Source: Tissierellia bacterium (GTDB lineage: Bacteria; Bacillota; Clostridia; Tissierellales; Tissierellaceae). From it: a stretch of DNA of 64,000 bases. The stretch is from NCBI GenBank assembly GCA_012735245.1, contig JAAYHU010000027.1:1-64000 (forward strand), given 5' to 3'. A program made the translations under genes and the position numbers. Below, piece by piece: positions 1-10,068 of the stretch (positions are counted from its first letter, which is position 1; each line of letters begins with the position of its first letter). The notes below the pieces were generated by a model, which had not been told where the DNA came from, ran no database searches, and saw only the letters and a program-made list of their open reading frames with translations.

Positions 1-114
1 CTTAGCCATATAGTAATCCTTTTCCCATTCTTCAATGGACCCATACATTGATTCCAGATCCCATTTATATTTCTCTGGAATATCTTTTCTCTCTAGTATT
101 TCTTTCTTAGACAT
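1..114 (-). CDS. pepF: Oligoendopeptidase F-like, N-terminal fragment (runs off left edge)
   Basis: Reverse complement from ATG at 114 translates to MSKKEILERKDIPEKYKWDLESMYGSIEEWEKDYYMAK, typical of PepF N-termini; GGAGG-type SD upstream. Not in the ORF track because it is truncated. Confidence 0.7.
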   Translation of the reverse strand, partial: MSKKEILERKDIPEKYKWDLESMYGSIEEWEKDYYMAK

Positions 115-127
115 TTTCTTTCCTCCT

Positions 128-1534
128 TTATTCTTTAATATTATTTATAGCATGAAGCATTATATCCCTTGCTATGGGAGCAGCAGAGCTACCTCCAGTA
201 GAATCGTCTTCTTCCAATACCACTGCCACTGCCACCTTTGGGTCATCTGCTGGAGCAAATCCAATAAACCAAGCATGAGATTTCCCTGAGGCTGTTTCAG
301 CAGTTCCTGTTTTTCCTGCTACCTTTACATTTTTTATCCTTGCCTTGGTACCAGTACCTGAGTTAACAGTTTCTACCATCATTTCCTTAATTAAATTAGC
401 TTTAATGGGGTCTGTTGCCATTGATAATATTTCAGTAGTATTGGTCCTTATAGTTTTACCCTCCTTAGATAATACTTCTTTAACAAGAATAGGCTTAACT
501 ATTTGACCTCCATTGGCAATACCTGAAGCTACCATTGCCATGTTAAGGGGTGTAACCAATACCTTTCCCTGTCCAATGGAAGCTGCAGCCAATTCTGTTT
601 TATCTAAGAACCCCTTATAGGGAAATTGAGAATTCTTAACTGGCAAATCAAAGGGTATTCTATTGTTAAACATAAATTTTTCTGCCATGTCCCCCAGGGT
701 TTCTTTACCAACTTCGACAGACTTAGTAGCAAAATAAGTGTTACATGAACTCACCAAAGCCCCTTTTAAATCTAGTTTACCGTGGGCCTTATTATTGTAG
801 TCACTAAACTCATATCCTCCTACATTGACACTTCCTGTACATTCATAAGCTGTATCTAAATTTTCCTTTTCTAAAAATGCAGCTGCAGTTACAACCTTAA
901 ATACAGAACCTGGGGCATATAGTCCCTGGGTAGCCCTGTTTACAAGTGGACTATTAGGATCTTCTGTAATTGTTTTCCAATCTTCTTTTAAACTATTTAC
1001 ATCAAAATCTGGTAGGCTGACCATTGCATATATTTCACCATTATTAGGATTCATGGCTACAATAGAACCTTTCTTCCCTCTTAATAGCTCCCTAGCTTTA
1101 GATTGCAGATCATGGTCTATGGTCAACTTAATATTATTCCCTTCTGTCGTAGGAGAAACTAAGTTCTTCAATTCATTTATTGCAGCATTTTCACTAGTAT
1201 TTAATAATGAGTTGTTATATTGTAGTTCCAATCCTGATTTTCCATATTCCCGATAGCTATAACCTATAATATGGCTATATAATCTGCCATATAGGTAATG
1301 TCTTACATAAGTTTCATCCTTCTTTTCGCTATATACTAAAGTTTTACCATTTCTGTCTAAGAAGGAACCCCTTAATATAGCTTCTTCATTAATCCACAAT
1401 CTCTTGTTGTAACTATTTTTTTTTATTGCAGAAGCCTTAAATACTTGAAAATAACTGATGTAGACTATTAAGCTGAGGAAGGCAAGACAAAGCCCAACTA
1501 ACACCAGGATTATTCTCCTAATCTCCTGCTTCAT
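128..1534 (-). CDS. Penicillin-binding protein transpeptidase (PbpA/FtsI-like)
   Basis: Transpeptidase motifs (YAPGSVFKVVT; SCN; KTGTAE) and an N-terminal TM; downstream of FtsW/RodA. Confidence 0.92.
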   Translation of the reverse strand: MKQEIRRIILVLVGLCLAFLSLIVYISYFQVFKASAIKKNSYNKRLWINEEAILRGSFLDRNGKTLVYSEKKDETYVRHYLYGRLYSHIIGYSYREYGKSGLELQYNNSLLNTSENAAINELKNLVSPTTEGNNIKLTIDHDLQSKARELLRGKKGSIVAMNPNNGEIYAMVSLPDFDVNSLKEDWKTITEDPNSPLVNRATQGLYAPGSVFKVVTAAAFLEKENLDTAYECTGSVNVGGYEFSDYNNKAHGKLDLKGALVSSCNTYFATKSVEVGKETLGDMAEKFMFNNRIPFDLPVKNSQFPYKGFLDKTELAAASIGQGKVLVTPLNMAMVASGIANGGQIVKPILVKEVLSKEGKTIRTNTTEILSMATDPIKANLIKEMMVETVNSGTGTKARIKNVKVAGKTGTAETASGKSHAWFIGFAPADDPKVAVAVVLEEDDSTGGSSAAPIARDIMLHAINNIKE

Positions 1535-2762
1535 CTAATTCCTCCTTTGTTTTTATCTCTTCAGAGCAGATTTGAAGTATGCCTAAGGCAATAAAACTTG
1601 TTAATATCGAACTTCCACCATAGCTTATAAATGGCAGAGTCAATCCTGTAAGGGGGATCATTTTTATTACTCCCCCCAGGATAATAAAGGACTGAACTCC
1701 GAATAAAATACTAATGCCCAAGGCCAATAATCTATAAAACTTATTTCTTTGTGCTATGGCAATTTTAAATCCCCTATATACTAAAATCATGAAAAGCATT
1801 ATAATTCCTATACCTGTAAATATGCCCATTTCTTCACAGATGGCTGAAAAAATAAAATCTGTATATACAACTGGAATAAAATCTGGGTGGCCTAGGCCAA
1901 GACCTTTTCCAAAAAAACCTCCTTCTGCTATGGCAAATAAGGATTGGGTTATTTGATAGCCCTGTCTTTCTATGTATTTCCAAGGATTGAGCCAGGATTG
2001 AAATCTTATTTTTACATGATCAAATAGGGTATAGCCTAAGATACCAAAGAAAATTGATAAACCTATATTAATAAGAACCAGTTTCCTATCATCTTCATAT
2101 ATAAATTGTATAGCAACAAATATGGTATAAAATACTAAGGCTGTGCCCAAGTCTTTTTGTAAAAATAGAAGCATAATGAAGGAATAAATGATGCCCATTA
2201 AATAATAAGAAGAATATTTGATTTCTTTCCACCTATCTTTATTAGAATAATAGGAACTTAAGATAAATATAAGTAATATCTTTATGATTTCAGAAGGCTG
2301 GAAGGAGAATTGTCCAATATTTACCCAGTTAATGGCACCATGCTTCCTATCACCGAAAACAAAGGTTATGATAAATAGTATATAAGCCCCTATCAAATAA
2401 ATATATGTCAGGTTTTCCCATATTCTAATCTTCCTAATTATGAAATAGGTCAAAAAGAATAGAAAAATCCCCATTGATATCCATATTAATTGTTTTATTC
2501 CAAGACCTTCATTTATCCTATAGATCATAATGATCCCTATGGAAACCAGCATAGTAGTTATTAAAAATATATAATTATCCCCACTAGTAATCTTAGTTAA
2601 AATATAGTTTGATAGGTATATGACCAATACTAGGCCAACTGCCGTTCCTAGGGTCAATTTATCAATATCTTTACCTTTATAGATTAATAGCAAGGTTAAG
2701 CCTAAGACTTGAAATATAAATAATAGATTTCGTGGAGACCTACTTAATATCCCTTTATTCAT
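1518..2762 (-). CDS. FtsW/RodA/SpoVE family cell-cycle protein
   Basis: Polytopic protein with SEDS C-terminal motif (PLTGLTLPFISYGGSS). Confidence 0.93.
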   Translation of the reverse strand: MNKGILSRSPRNLLFIFQVLGLTLLLIYKGKDIDKLTLGTAVGLVLVIYLSNYILTKITSGDNYIFLITTMLVSIGIIMIYRINEGLGIKQLIWISMGIFLFFLTYFIIRKIRIWENLTYIYLIGAYILFIITFVFGDRKHGAINWVNIGQFSFQPSEIIKILLIFILSSYYSNKDRWKEIKYSSYYLMGIIYSFIMLLFLQKDLGTALVFYTIFVAIQFIYEDDRKLVLINIGLSIFFGILGYTLFDHVKIRFQSWLNPWKYIERQGYQITQSLFAIAEGGFFGKGLGLGHPDFIPVVYTDFIFSAICEEMGIFTGIGIIMLFMILVYRGFKIAIAQRNKFYRLLALGISILFGVQSFIILGGVIKMIPLTGLTLPFISYGGSSILTSFIALGILQICSEEIKTKEELDEAGD

Positions 2763-2771
2763 AGTATCTTC

Positions 2772-3203
2772 CTACTTTCTATTTACGAATAAAAATTCGA
2801 TTTGTCCTGCCTTTATAATATCACCATCTTGTAATTTTACAATATCGTATATCTTATCTCCGTTTAAATATGTACCATTGGCACTTCCCAAATCTTCCAA
2901 ATAGTATTCATCTTCATCTTCTACAATTTGAAAATGTTCCTTAGAAATATAAGGGTCTTTTACTACAATATGATTTTCTCCATGTCTACCTAGGGTTAGA
3001 ACCTTATCGATTATATAATATTCCTCGATTTTATATGGTAGATAATCTTTTCTGTTTATCAATTTTATGTAAGCTTTATTGTCAAAGGACACTACATTCA
3101 TACCCTTAATATCTAGATAGATTAGTCTTATTATGCTAAATATAAACAAGTATATAATGATAATAAAAATATACTTAAATAATAGCGCAAGAATATTATA
3201 CAT
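2772..3203 (-). CDS. FHA domain-containing membrane protein
   Basis: TM N-terminus plus FHA core (LGRHGENHIVVKDPYISKEHFQI...DLGSANGTYLNG). Confidence 0.92.
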   Translation of the reverse strand: MYNILALLFKYIFIIIIYLFIFSIIRLIYLDIKGMNVVSFDNKAYIKLINRKDYLPYKIEEYYIIDKVLTLGRHGENHIVVKDPYISKEHFQIVEDEDEYYLEDLGSANGTYLNGDKIYDIVKLQDGDIIKAGQIEFLFVNRK

Positions 3204-3359
3204 GATATAACCTCCACCCTCCCTATATTAAACTATGTTATCACAAACTTTCCCCATTGTGAATTCTTTTAAACCCTAGTATAAAAAATATTATTTAATT
3301 TTTTATAGGTATTTAAAGTATTTGAGATTTCTGATACAATTATAGTAAATAAAAATGAG

Positions 3360-3773
3360 GTGATGGAATTGGGAAAATTAAGACGTTCTATTAATGATAG
3401 GGTTTTCTCTGGAGTCTGCGGAGGTATAGGAGAATATTTTAATATTGACCCAACTATAGTCCGTATAATATGGGTATTGCTGTCATTACGGTCTTTTGGT
3501 ACATCCTTAGTAATATATCTTATATGCAGCTTTATTATACCAGAAGACGACGGGGTAATTTATAGCAATGATTATGATAGTGAAAAATATGAAAAAATCA
3601 GAAGAAATACACCTATTTTCATAGGCATAGGCTTAATAGTTTGGGGAACCATTTCTTTAGCTAACATTATATTCCCTTGGTTTCATATAAAAATAAGAAA
3701 CCTATGGAATTATTGGCCTGTTTTGTTGATTGTACTGGGATTATACTTAATATTTAACCAAAGAGAAAAATAG
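3360..3773 (+). CDS. PspC domain-containing protein
   Basis: LRRSINDRVFSGVCGGIGEYFNIDPTIVRIIWVLL is a PspC signature; exact start ambiguous (GTG/ATG/TTG). Confidence 0.9.
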   Translation: MMELGKLRRSINDRVFSGVCGGIGEYFNIDPTIVRIIWVLLSLRSFGTSLVIYLICSFIIPEDDGVIYSNDYDSEKYEKIRRNTPIFIGIGLIVWGTISLANIIFPWFHIKIRNLWNYWPVLLIVLGLYLIFNQREK

Positions 3774-3786
3774 AAAGAGGGATTTT

Positions 3787-4398
3787 ATGAGGATAACAAA
3801 AATAGAACCTCAAAGAAACAGAAATAGGGTTAATATCTATATAGATAATAGGTTTGCTATAGGCCTAGATGATGAAATTAGGTATAAGTACGGATTGGAA
3901 ATAGATATGGAAATAGATGATGATTTTGTTAAGGAGATCCTTCTAGCCGAAGAAAAAAATAAAGCCATTAATTATGCCCTAAGACTACTTTCCTATAGGG
4001 CTAGATCTGAAAAAGAAATATATGATGCCCTTAAACGTAAAGGCTTTGATGATAATATTATAGAAGATACCATTTATTATTGCAAAGAAAAAGAATATTT
4101 AAATGACCGTGACTTTGCTGAAAGTTTTGTTAGAGATAAAATCAATTTTTCAAAACTTGGGCCCGAAAGAATTAGATACGAGTTAAGATTAAAAGGAATA
4201 TCTGAGGACATAATCAATAGGGTACTAAGGGTTAGCAGGGATGAACAATTTGAAACAGCCTTGGAACTAGGGAAAAAAAGGATAAGGCTATATAAGGACG
4301 ATACCAAAGATGCTAAGTACAGGAAGCTTAGTGGTTTTTTACAAAGAAAGGGTTACTCTTATGAGATAGTATCTAAGGTACTAAAAGAACTTTTGTAA
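3787..4398 (+). CDS. recX: Regulatory protein RecX
   Basis: Three-helix repeats, e.g. RLLSYRARSEKEIYDALKRKGFDDNIIEDTI. Confidence 0.9.
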   Translation: MRITKIEPQRNRNRVNIYIDNRFAIGLDDEIRYKYGLEIDMEIDDDFVKEILLAEEKNKAINYALRLLSYRARSEKEIYDALKRKGFDDNIIEDTIYYCKEKEYLNDRDFAESFVRDKINFSKLGPERIRYELRLKGISEDIINRVLRVSRDEQFETALELGKKRIRLYKDDTKDAKYRKLSGFLQRKGYSYEIVSKVLKELL

Positions 4399-4437
4399 TT
4401 AAAATTTAGCTGAAATCTAATATAGAGAGGTGGCAAA

Positions 4438-5001
4438 ATGACTCATTTTTTTGATAAGGTAGCTAGAAATCCGATAATAGCTGCCATTAATGATTTAAAT
4501 GATTTAGATTCCGCCTTAGAAAGTCCCACTGAAATCATCTTTTTACTTACAGGAAATATTTTTAACTTAAAGGAAATTTCCCATAGGGTTAGGTCAAAAA
4601 ACAAGAGCCTATATATTCATATTGAGTCCATTGATGGTTTTTCTAAGGATACTTGGGGCTTGGAATATATAGTAAAAAATATCTATCCAGATGGCATAAT
4701 AACTGAGAAAAAAAACTTAGTAAAGCTGTGTAAAGATATGGGAGTCTTTACTATTCAGAGAATGCTCATTCATGATTCCATAGCTTTGAGAAATTCAATA
4801 AATTCTATTAAAAGTTTAAGACCTTCAGCCATTGAAATTTTACCTGGTATAATGCCCAAGGTAATTAGAAGAATTATCCAAGAAACCAAAATATCCGTAA
4901 TAGCCAGTGGGCTTATTACGGATAAGGATGATGTCATTTCTAGTTTAGAAGCTGGCTCTACTGCCATATCTACAGCCAATAAAGATATTTGGTACATATA
5001 A
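4438..5001 (+). CDS. glpP: Glycerol-3-phosphate responsive antiterminator (GlpP family)
   Basis: NPIIAAINDLNDLDSAL...IFLLTGNI...DGIITEKKNLVKLCKDMG...EILPGIMPKVI...IASGLITDKDDV...ISTANKDIW. Confidence 0.85.
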   Translation: MTHFFDKVARNPIIAAINDLNDLDSALESPTEIIFLLTGNIFNLKEISHRVRSKNKSLYIHIESIDGFSKDTWGLEYIVKNIYPDGIITEKKNLVKLCKDMGVFTIQRMLIHDSIALRNSINSIKSLRPSAIEILPGIMPKVIRRIIQETKISVIASGLITDKDDVISSLEAGSTAISTANKDIWYI

Positions 5002-5002
5002 T

Positions 5003-6502
5003 CTATTTTATTTTTATTCCTCCGCTACGTATTACTTCCTCTTCCCAAAGAGTAGTATACCTACCTAAGGACCATTCTGCCATTATGATACTATCAGAAC
5101 TATTTAACTTTATTCTTCCCAGCTCCTTTGAAGAAATCTCCCTGTTCTCTATGGCGTATATTTGTAAATTATTTCTTGTTACTACTATAAGTATATCTTC
5201 ATTAGGTGAAGTAAATGCATCTATGGCTTCTGGTATTTTTGATTTAATTTTGTTCCAAGAAATTATCAATTCATCATAATTAACTAGTTCCTTAGGAGGT
5301 ATAGCCTTAATGTTAAAATCCCTATATAACTCTTCGCCATCAGTATTATAATTAATACGTCCCTTCATTATCCAATAACCATTTCTCCTAAATAATCCAA
5401 AACTCTCCTCATCAAGATACATACTTGTATCAGACTTCATAATGCCTTGAGCACCTTCTAAAAAAGTTCTTAAACCTTCAGCTCCTAAAATATCGGATAT
5501 GGTAACTGCCTTGCCATTGTCTAAGTAATCTATAGGATAGGTTTTTAAATTCTTTCTGTTGTTAGATAGCTCTATTTCTTCTACTGAAATATAATCGTTG
5601 CCTACGTAGAGTATATTTTTTATTATTGAAGGTTCTATAGCTGCTAATTCCATTTGTCCAAATTCAAAAGTAAATAGCTTAGCATCTTCAACATATTCCT
5701 CTGGATATTTTCTTTTTTCTACAGCCTTTATCTCATCGATTATACTATTGTTATTTGTATTCCTATCAACATTTATCATCCAAAATCCCCTTTTCCTTGG
5801 AACCAATAGGTTATCCAATTCATAAATTGAAGAAAGGTTCCTATTGTTGGTCCTTATCCAAATGGTTTTATATATCCAATTATCCTCTTGATTTATTTCG
5901 TCGTAGTCATAGGATTTAATTCCTAGAAGAATTCCAGACCTTAAAGTATCCACCTCTTCTATATTGGATATTCTCATTAAATTCTGTTCAACACTTATAT
6001 ATCTTTCTATCTCTTCTTTGCTTATTTCATCTACAGTCTTTCTTAAAAAATAGAATTTATCCTCATCAAAAAAAAACATTTCATCTTCACTGTATTTTAT
6101 AAATTCATAAAAAAATTGATTGTTGCTGGAAACAGCAATTACCTCTACTTCTTTTTCACTTAAATTTAAGTAGTCTGGATTAACTTTATATTTGTATAAT
6201 AGGTAATCTGTAAGATTTACATTTTTATATTTAAAGGTTGGTTCTAAAACAAAATCCCTATCCACTACAACTGCTGAGTTATGAAACAATACTTCTCTAC
6301 CAATAAGGGATTCTTTCGTATCTGTAACTCCCTTTATATATGGACTATCTATTGATTCCTCGATTGTCCACTTTCCAGATATGGGTGGCAGTTGGTTTTC
6401 AGGTGCTATTATACTATCCTTTATTTGTAATTTCCCATTACTGCATGAGGTTAACATATTTGATAATATTAGTAATATAACAACCAGATAGAATTTTTTC
6501 AT
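5003..6502 (-). CDS. Putative lipoprotein, unknown function
   Basis: Signal peptide with lipobox-like LTSC; overlaps the histidine kinase gene. Confidence 0.7.
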   Translation of the reverse strand: MKKFYLVVILLILSNMLTSCSNGKLQIKDSIIAPENQLPPISGKWTIEESIDSPYIKGVTDTKESLIGREVLFHNSAVVVDRDFVLEPTFKYKNVNLTDYLLYKYKVNPDYLNLSEKEVEVIAVSSNNQFFYEFIKYSEDEMFFFDEDKFYFLRKTVDEISKEEIERYISVEQNLMRISNIEEVDTLRSGILLGIKSYDYDEINQEDNWIYKTIWIRTNNRNLSSIYELDNLLVPRKRGFWMINVDRNTNNNSIIDEIKAVEKRKYPEEYVEDAKLFTFEFGQMELAAIEPSIIKNILYVGNDYISVEEIELSNNRKNLKTYPIDYLDNGKAVTISDILGAEGLRTFLEGAQGIMKSDTSMYLDEESFGLFRRNGYWIMKGRINYNTDGEELYRDFNIKAIPPKELVNYDELIISWNKIKSKIPEAIDAFTSPNEDILIVVTRNNLQIYAIENREISSKELGRIKLNSSDSIIMAEWSLGRYTTLWEEEVIRSGGIKIK

Positions 6503-7899
6503 ATTTTGTCCTCCTCAATGGGCAGTTTAATCACAACTTGGGTTCCTTCGTTTACAACTGAAAATATATCCATAGTGCCATTATGTAACTTAACTATTTC
6601 ATCGCATATTGATAAGCCAATACCACTATGGGACTTACTATTTTTGCCCTTATAAAACTTTTCCTTTACCCTGGATAGGTCTTCTTCTTGTATTCCAACT
6701 CCATTATCCTTTACTTCTAAAACTAAGCTTTCATTTTCCTTATAGGCCTTTAATTCAACCATCCCACCTTCTGAAGTGAATTTAAAGGCGTTATCCAACA
6801 AATTTATGAGCACTTGTTTAATCCTATTTTCATCACCTATGAAAGTACCTAGGTTGTTTTGGACATTTACTATAAAATCGATTTTATTGTTATTAGCCCT
6901 AGGCCTCAATTGCTTTCCAATCATTTCAATAGTTTTTCTTATTTCGAATTCATCCTTTTCTAGCTTAATTCTCCCTGATACAAATCTAGAGAAATCTAAT
7001 AATTCCTCCACCATGGCAGTCAACCTGTCACTTTCCTTTTCTATAATATTTAATCCATCTATAATAATTTCATTATCTTGAATATCTTCAGATTTTAAAG
7101 TAACAGCCCAACCTTTAATGGAAGTTAAAGGGGTTCTCAATTCATGGGATATTGATGAAATAAAATCATTTTTTATCTGCTCCTTCTTAATTAATTCCTC
7201 TGCCATATAATTAAGAGTATCAGAAAGCTTCCCTATTTCATCCTTTAGCTTTACATTGCTCCTAACCTTTAGCTGGCCATTGGCCATTTTTTCAGCCACT
7301 TGAGTAACTTCTTTTAAAGGCTTAACTATTGAATTTGCGAGGAAAATACTAACTACACCAGAAATGAAAATAACCATTAACCCCATACCTAACAAAACCA
7401 ATGCCAGGGTCAATATTGTTTCATTGACCTCTTTTAAAGATGATATGAATCTAATAATTCCAACTACCCTATCTTCATATTTTATAGGGGCTGACACTGA
7501 CATTACTGGACTATCATAATAATCTACATTGCCTACCCAGCTACCATTTTCACCAGCAATTGCCATTTGAATATCTGGAAATAGGTTTGATTCATCATTT
7601 TTAGCACCTAGGGAATCCATCAAAAGCTTCCCCTTAGGATCTAAAATCTGCACCTGGGCATTTGTATGTTGCCAAAAAACATCTATATCATCTATAACAA
7701 TATCTTCCAGGGTCTCTGAGGAAAAATACCTTAAATAATAATCAATAGACAATTCTATTTCATTTGTAAGGATTGCCTCCACATTTTTATAATAATACTC
7801 CTTAACCCCATTGATAAGTACTACTTCTAATATGACTACAGTTATAACTATAATGAGCATAAAATTTATAACTAATCTAGTCTTAATACTTTTTCTCAT
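6499..7899 (-). CDS. Sensor histidine kinase (HAMP, HisKA, HATPase_c)
   Basis: SISHELRTPLTSIKGW, NLLDNAFKFT, VKDNGVGI motifs. Confidence 0.93.
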   Translation of the reverse strand: MRKSIKTRLVINFMLIIVITVVILEVVLINGVKEYYYKNVEAILTNEIELSIDYYLRYFSSETLEDIVIDDIDVFWQHTNAQVQILDPKGKLLMDSLGAKNDESNLFPDIQMAIAGENGSWVGNVDYYDSPVMSVSAPIKYEDRVVGIIRFISSLKEVNETILTLALVLLGMGLMVIFISGVVSIFLANSIVKPLKEVTQVAEKMANGQLKVRSNVKLKDEIGKLSDTLNYMAEELIKKEQIKNDFISSISHELRTPLTSIKGWAVTLKSEDIQDNEIIIDGLNIIEKESDRLTAMVEELLDFSRFVSGRIKLEKDEFEIRKTIEMIGKQLRPRANNNKIDFIVNVQNNLGTFIGDENRIKQVLINLLDNAFKFTSEGGMVELKAYKENESLVLEVKDNGVGIQEEDLSRVKEKFYKGKNSKSHSGIGLSICDEIVKLHNGTMDIFSVVNEGTQVVIKLPIEEDKI

Positions 7900-7914
7900 T
7901 ATATTTCACCTAAG

Positions 7915-8610
7915 TTAATTCTTTTCCTTCCATCTGTAACCTATTCCCCAAACTGTCTCAATATAAACAGGATTGCTAGGGTCTTCTTCTATTTTAGCCC
8001 TAAGTCTTCTTATATTTACATCTACAATTTTTGAATCACCAATGAAATCATAACCCCAGACCATATTCAATATTTCATCTCTTTTAAAAGCTCGTCCTGG
8101 CTGTTCTAAAAACAATTTGGCAATTGCATATTCTGTAGGAGTTAATTCTATTTCTTCATCATTTTTATAAAACTTTCTAGAATAGGTATCTATTTTAAAA
8201 GGCTTACAGATTAATAAATTGCTTTTTTCCATTTCCTTTGAGGAATCTATCCTTCTTGCTAAGGATTTTACCCTTAAAACTAATTCGGTGGGATTAAAAG
8301 GCTTGGTCATATAGTCATCTGTACCATATTCTAATCCCATAATTTTATCAATATCTTGGGATTTAGCTGTTAACATTATAATACCCATTTTGGGAAACTC
8401 ATGCCGCAATATCTTACATACTTGAAATCCATCTATACCAGGTAGCATTATGTCTAAGATGGCTATATGGATATTCTCTTTTCTAGCAATTGCTAAGCCC
8501 TCTTCTCCAGTTTCAGCTTCAAATACCTTGAACCCACTTCTCTCAAGGTTTATTTTTACAAATTTTCTAATAGAAGATTCATCTTCAACGATTAATACTG
8601 TTTTATCCAT
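7915..8610 (-). CDS. OmpR-family response regulator
   Basis: Receiver domain (VEDE...DIMLPGIDGF...TAKSQ) plus winged-helix output domain. Confidence 0.94.
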   Translation of the reverse strand: MDKTVLIVEDESSIRKFVKINLERSGFKVFEAETGEEGLAIARKENIHIAILDIMLPGIDGFQVCKILRHEFPKMGIIMLTAKSQDIDKIMGLEYGTDDYMTKPFNPTELVLRVKSLARRIDSSKEMEKSNLLICKPFKIDTYSRKFYKNDEEIELTPTEYAIAKLFLEQPGRAFKRDEILNMVWGYDFIGDSKIVDVNIRRLRAKIEEDPSNPVYIETVWGIGYRWKEKN

Positions 8611-8623
8611 ATTGTCACCCTTA

Positions 8624-9547
8624 TCATTCCTCTAATTTTTTAAAGGTATAACCTTCACTGATTAGATATTCTATGATTTCTGGCAATGCTTCTGCTGTCG
8701 TAGTTTTAGTATCTGTATCGTGCATTAATACTATTAACTCCTTCTGCCCTTTTACAGTTGACTTCAATCTCTTTACCAATCTGTCTTTACTTAAATTTAG
8801 CCCTTCTGCATCTCCATTTAAAGCGTTCCAATCATAAACCTTATATCCTAAGTCCTCTGCTGCTTCTACAAATTTCTTTCTATATGAACCATGGGATCCA
8901 CCAGGTAATCTTAAAAGCTTAGTCTCAAAATCCTCTCCTAATACTCTTCTTATAGCATTATCAGCTAATCTTAATTCCTCTAAGAAATTATCTATATTCT
9001 TATAAATATGGGAATATCCATGACTGTAGGAATGGTTCCCTATGGCATGGCCTTCATCAAAGATTCGCTTTAATATATTTGGATTTACATCTACCATTTT
9101 GCCTAGAACAAAAAAGGTAGCCTTAATATCATATTCTGCAAGTATGTCTAAGACCATTGGAGTAACTGTATTAGACGGACCATCATCAAAGGTAAGATAT
9201 GCAATTTTATAGTTTTCCTGTTCATTCCCAGAGTCTTTTTCTTCAGCAAGCCTTTCCTCTTCTAAAAGCCTTACCTCTTCTAACCTTCTTTCCTCCTCAA
9301 GTCTAATTTCTTCTAATCGCCTTCTTTCTTCTTCCTTTGTTCTTTTCTCCTCAACTTGCCTTATTTTTTCCTCTAAGATTATTTTTATAGGATTGTTCAC
9401 TGTCATATTATCTATGGTTTTTTCCACATTTATAGCTAGGACTGTCTCATTAGAACTAGATAAGATTTTTGCAGAAACGCCTCCAATTAAGAAAAATATA
9501 ATTGCAAGGAGTACTATTAATTTTTTATTCATTGCTTTTTCCTCCAT
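8624..9547 (-). CDS. Polysaccharide deacetylase with charged coiled-coil spacer
   Basis: NodB motifs YLTFDDGPS, GNHSYSH, RLPGGSHG; E/R-rich linker after the N-terminal TM. Confidence 0.9.
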   Translation of the reverse strand: MEEKAMNKKLIVLLAIIFFLIGGVSAKILSSSNETVLAINVEKTIDNMTVNNPIKIILEEKIRQVEEKRTKEEERRRLEEIRLEEERRLEEVRLLEEERLAEEKDSGNEQENYKIAYLTFDDGPSNTVTPMVLDILAEYDIKATFFVLGKMVDVNPNILKRIFDEGHAIGNHSYSHGYSHIYKNIDNFLEELRLADNAIRRVLGEDFETKLLRLPGGSHGSYRKKFVEAAEDLGYKVYDWNALNGDAEGLNLSKDRLVKRLKSTVKGQKELIVLMHDTDTKTTTAEALPEIIEYLISEGYTFKKLEE

Positions 9548-9683
9548 TAACTGCCTCCTTTTCTAAGTCTAATTTTAGCATATAATACATCATTATTCCA
9601 TTGGTTACAAAGTATTTAATAAATAGTTACAAAGTTCTTACATTTATTTAAATCAATTAAAATAGGCTGAGATCAGCCTATTT

Positions 9684-10007
9684 CTACAGTGGATAAATGC
9701 TTTGCTTTCTCCTAAATAATTCAGATATTAATAAAATAGTTATTAAATCCCTTATAATCCTACTCCTACCATAGAATATTCTTTGTTCTCCTCTAACCCT
9801 GTCCCTACCTCTATATCTTCTCTCATATGGATCCTCATGTATTTCAGGACACTCATCTACCATTTTCATATAAATATTATCAACCATCTTTTCCATTTGC
9901 TCCTTTGTTATATTTTCCATGGAGCAATTTTCATCTAAATTGTTGTCTATTTCTGCTATTACCTTTGGATAGACTCTGTAATACAGTTCCGGGTAATCAA
10001 AGTTCAT
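9684..10007 (-). CDS. Hypothetical protein
   Basis: ORF with upstream GGGAGGTG SD; no family recognised. Confidence 0.55.
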   Translation of the reverse strand: MNFDYPELYYRVYPKVIAEIDNNLDENCSMENITKEQMEKMVDNIYMKMVDECPEIHEDPYERRYRGRDRVRGEQRIFYGRSRIIRDLITILLISELFRRKQSIYPL

Positions 10008-10068
10008 AAAAACACCTCCCCTATATATTCCTCTAATATAATATGTTAGGGAAGGCCCTTTTGATACC

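Noticed and set aside
1053-1256. Plus-strand ORFs lying opposite confident minus-strand genes throughout (e.g. 1053-1256, 6776-7081, 21777-22106, 31144-31527)
   Set aside because: Antisense shadows of well-supported genes, with no SD or recognisable motif.
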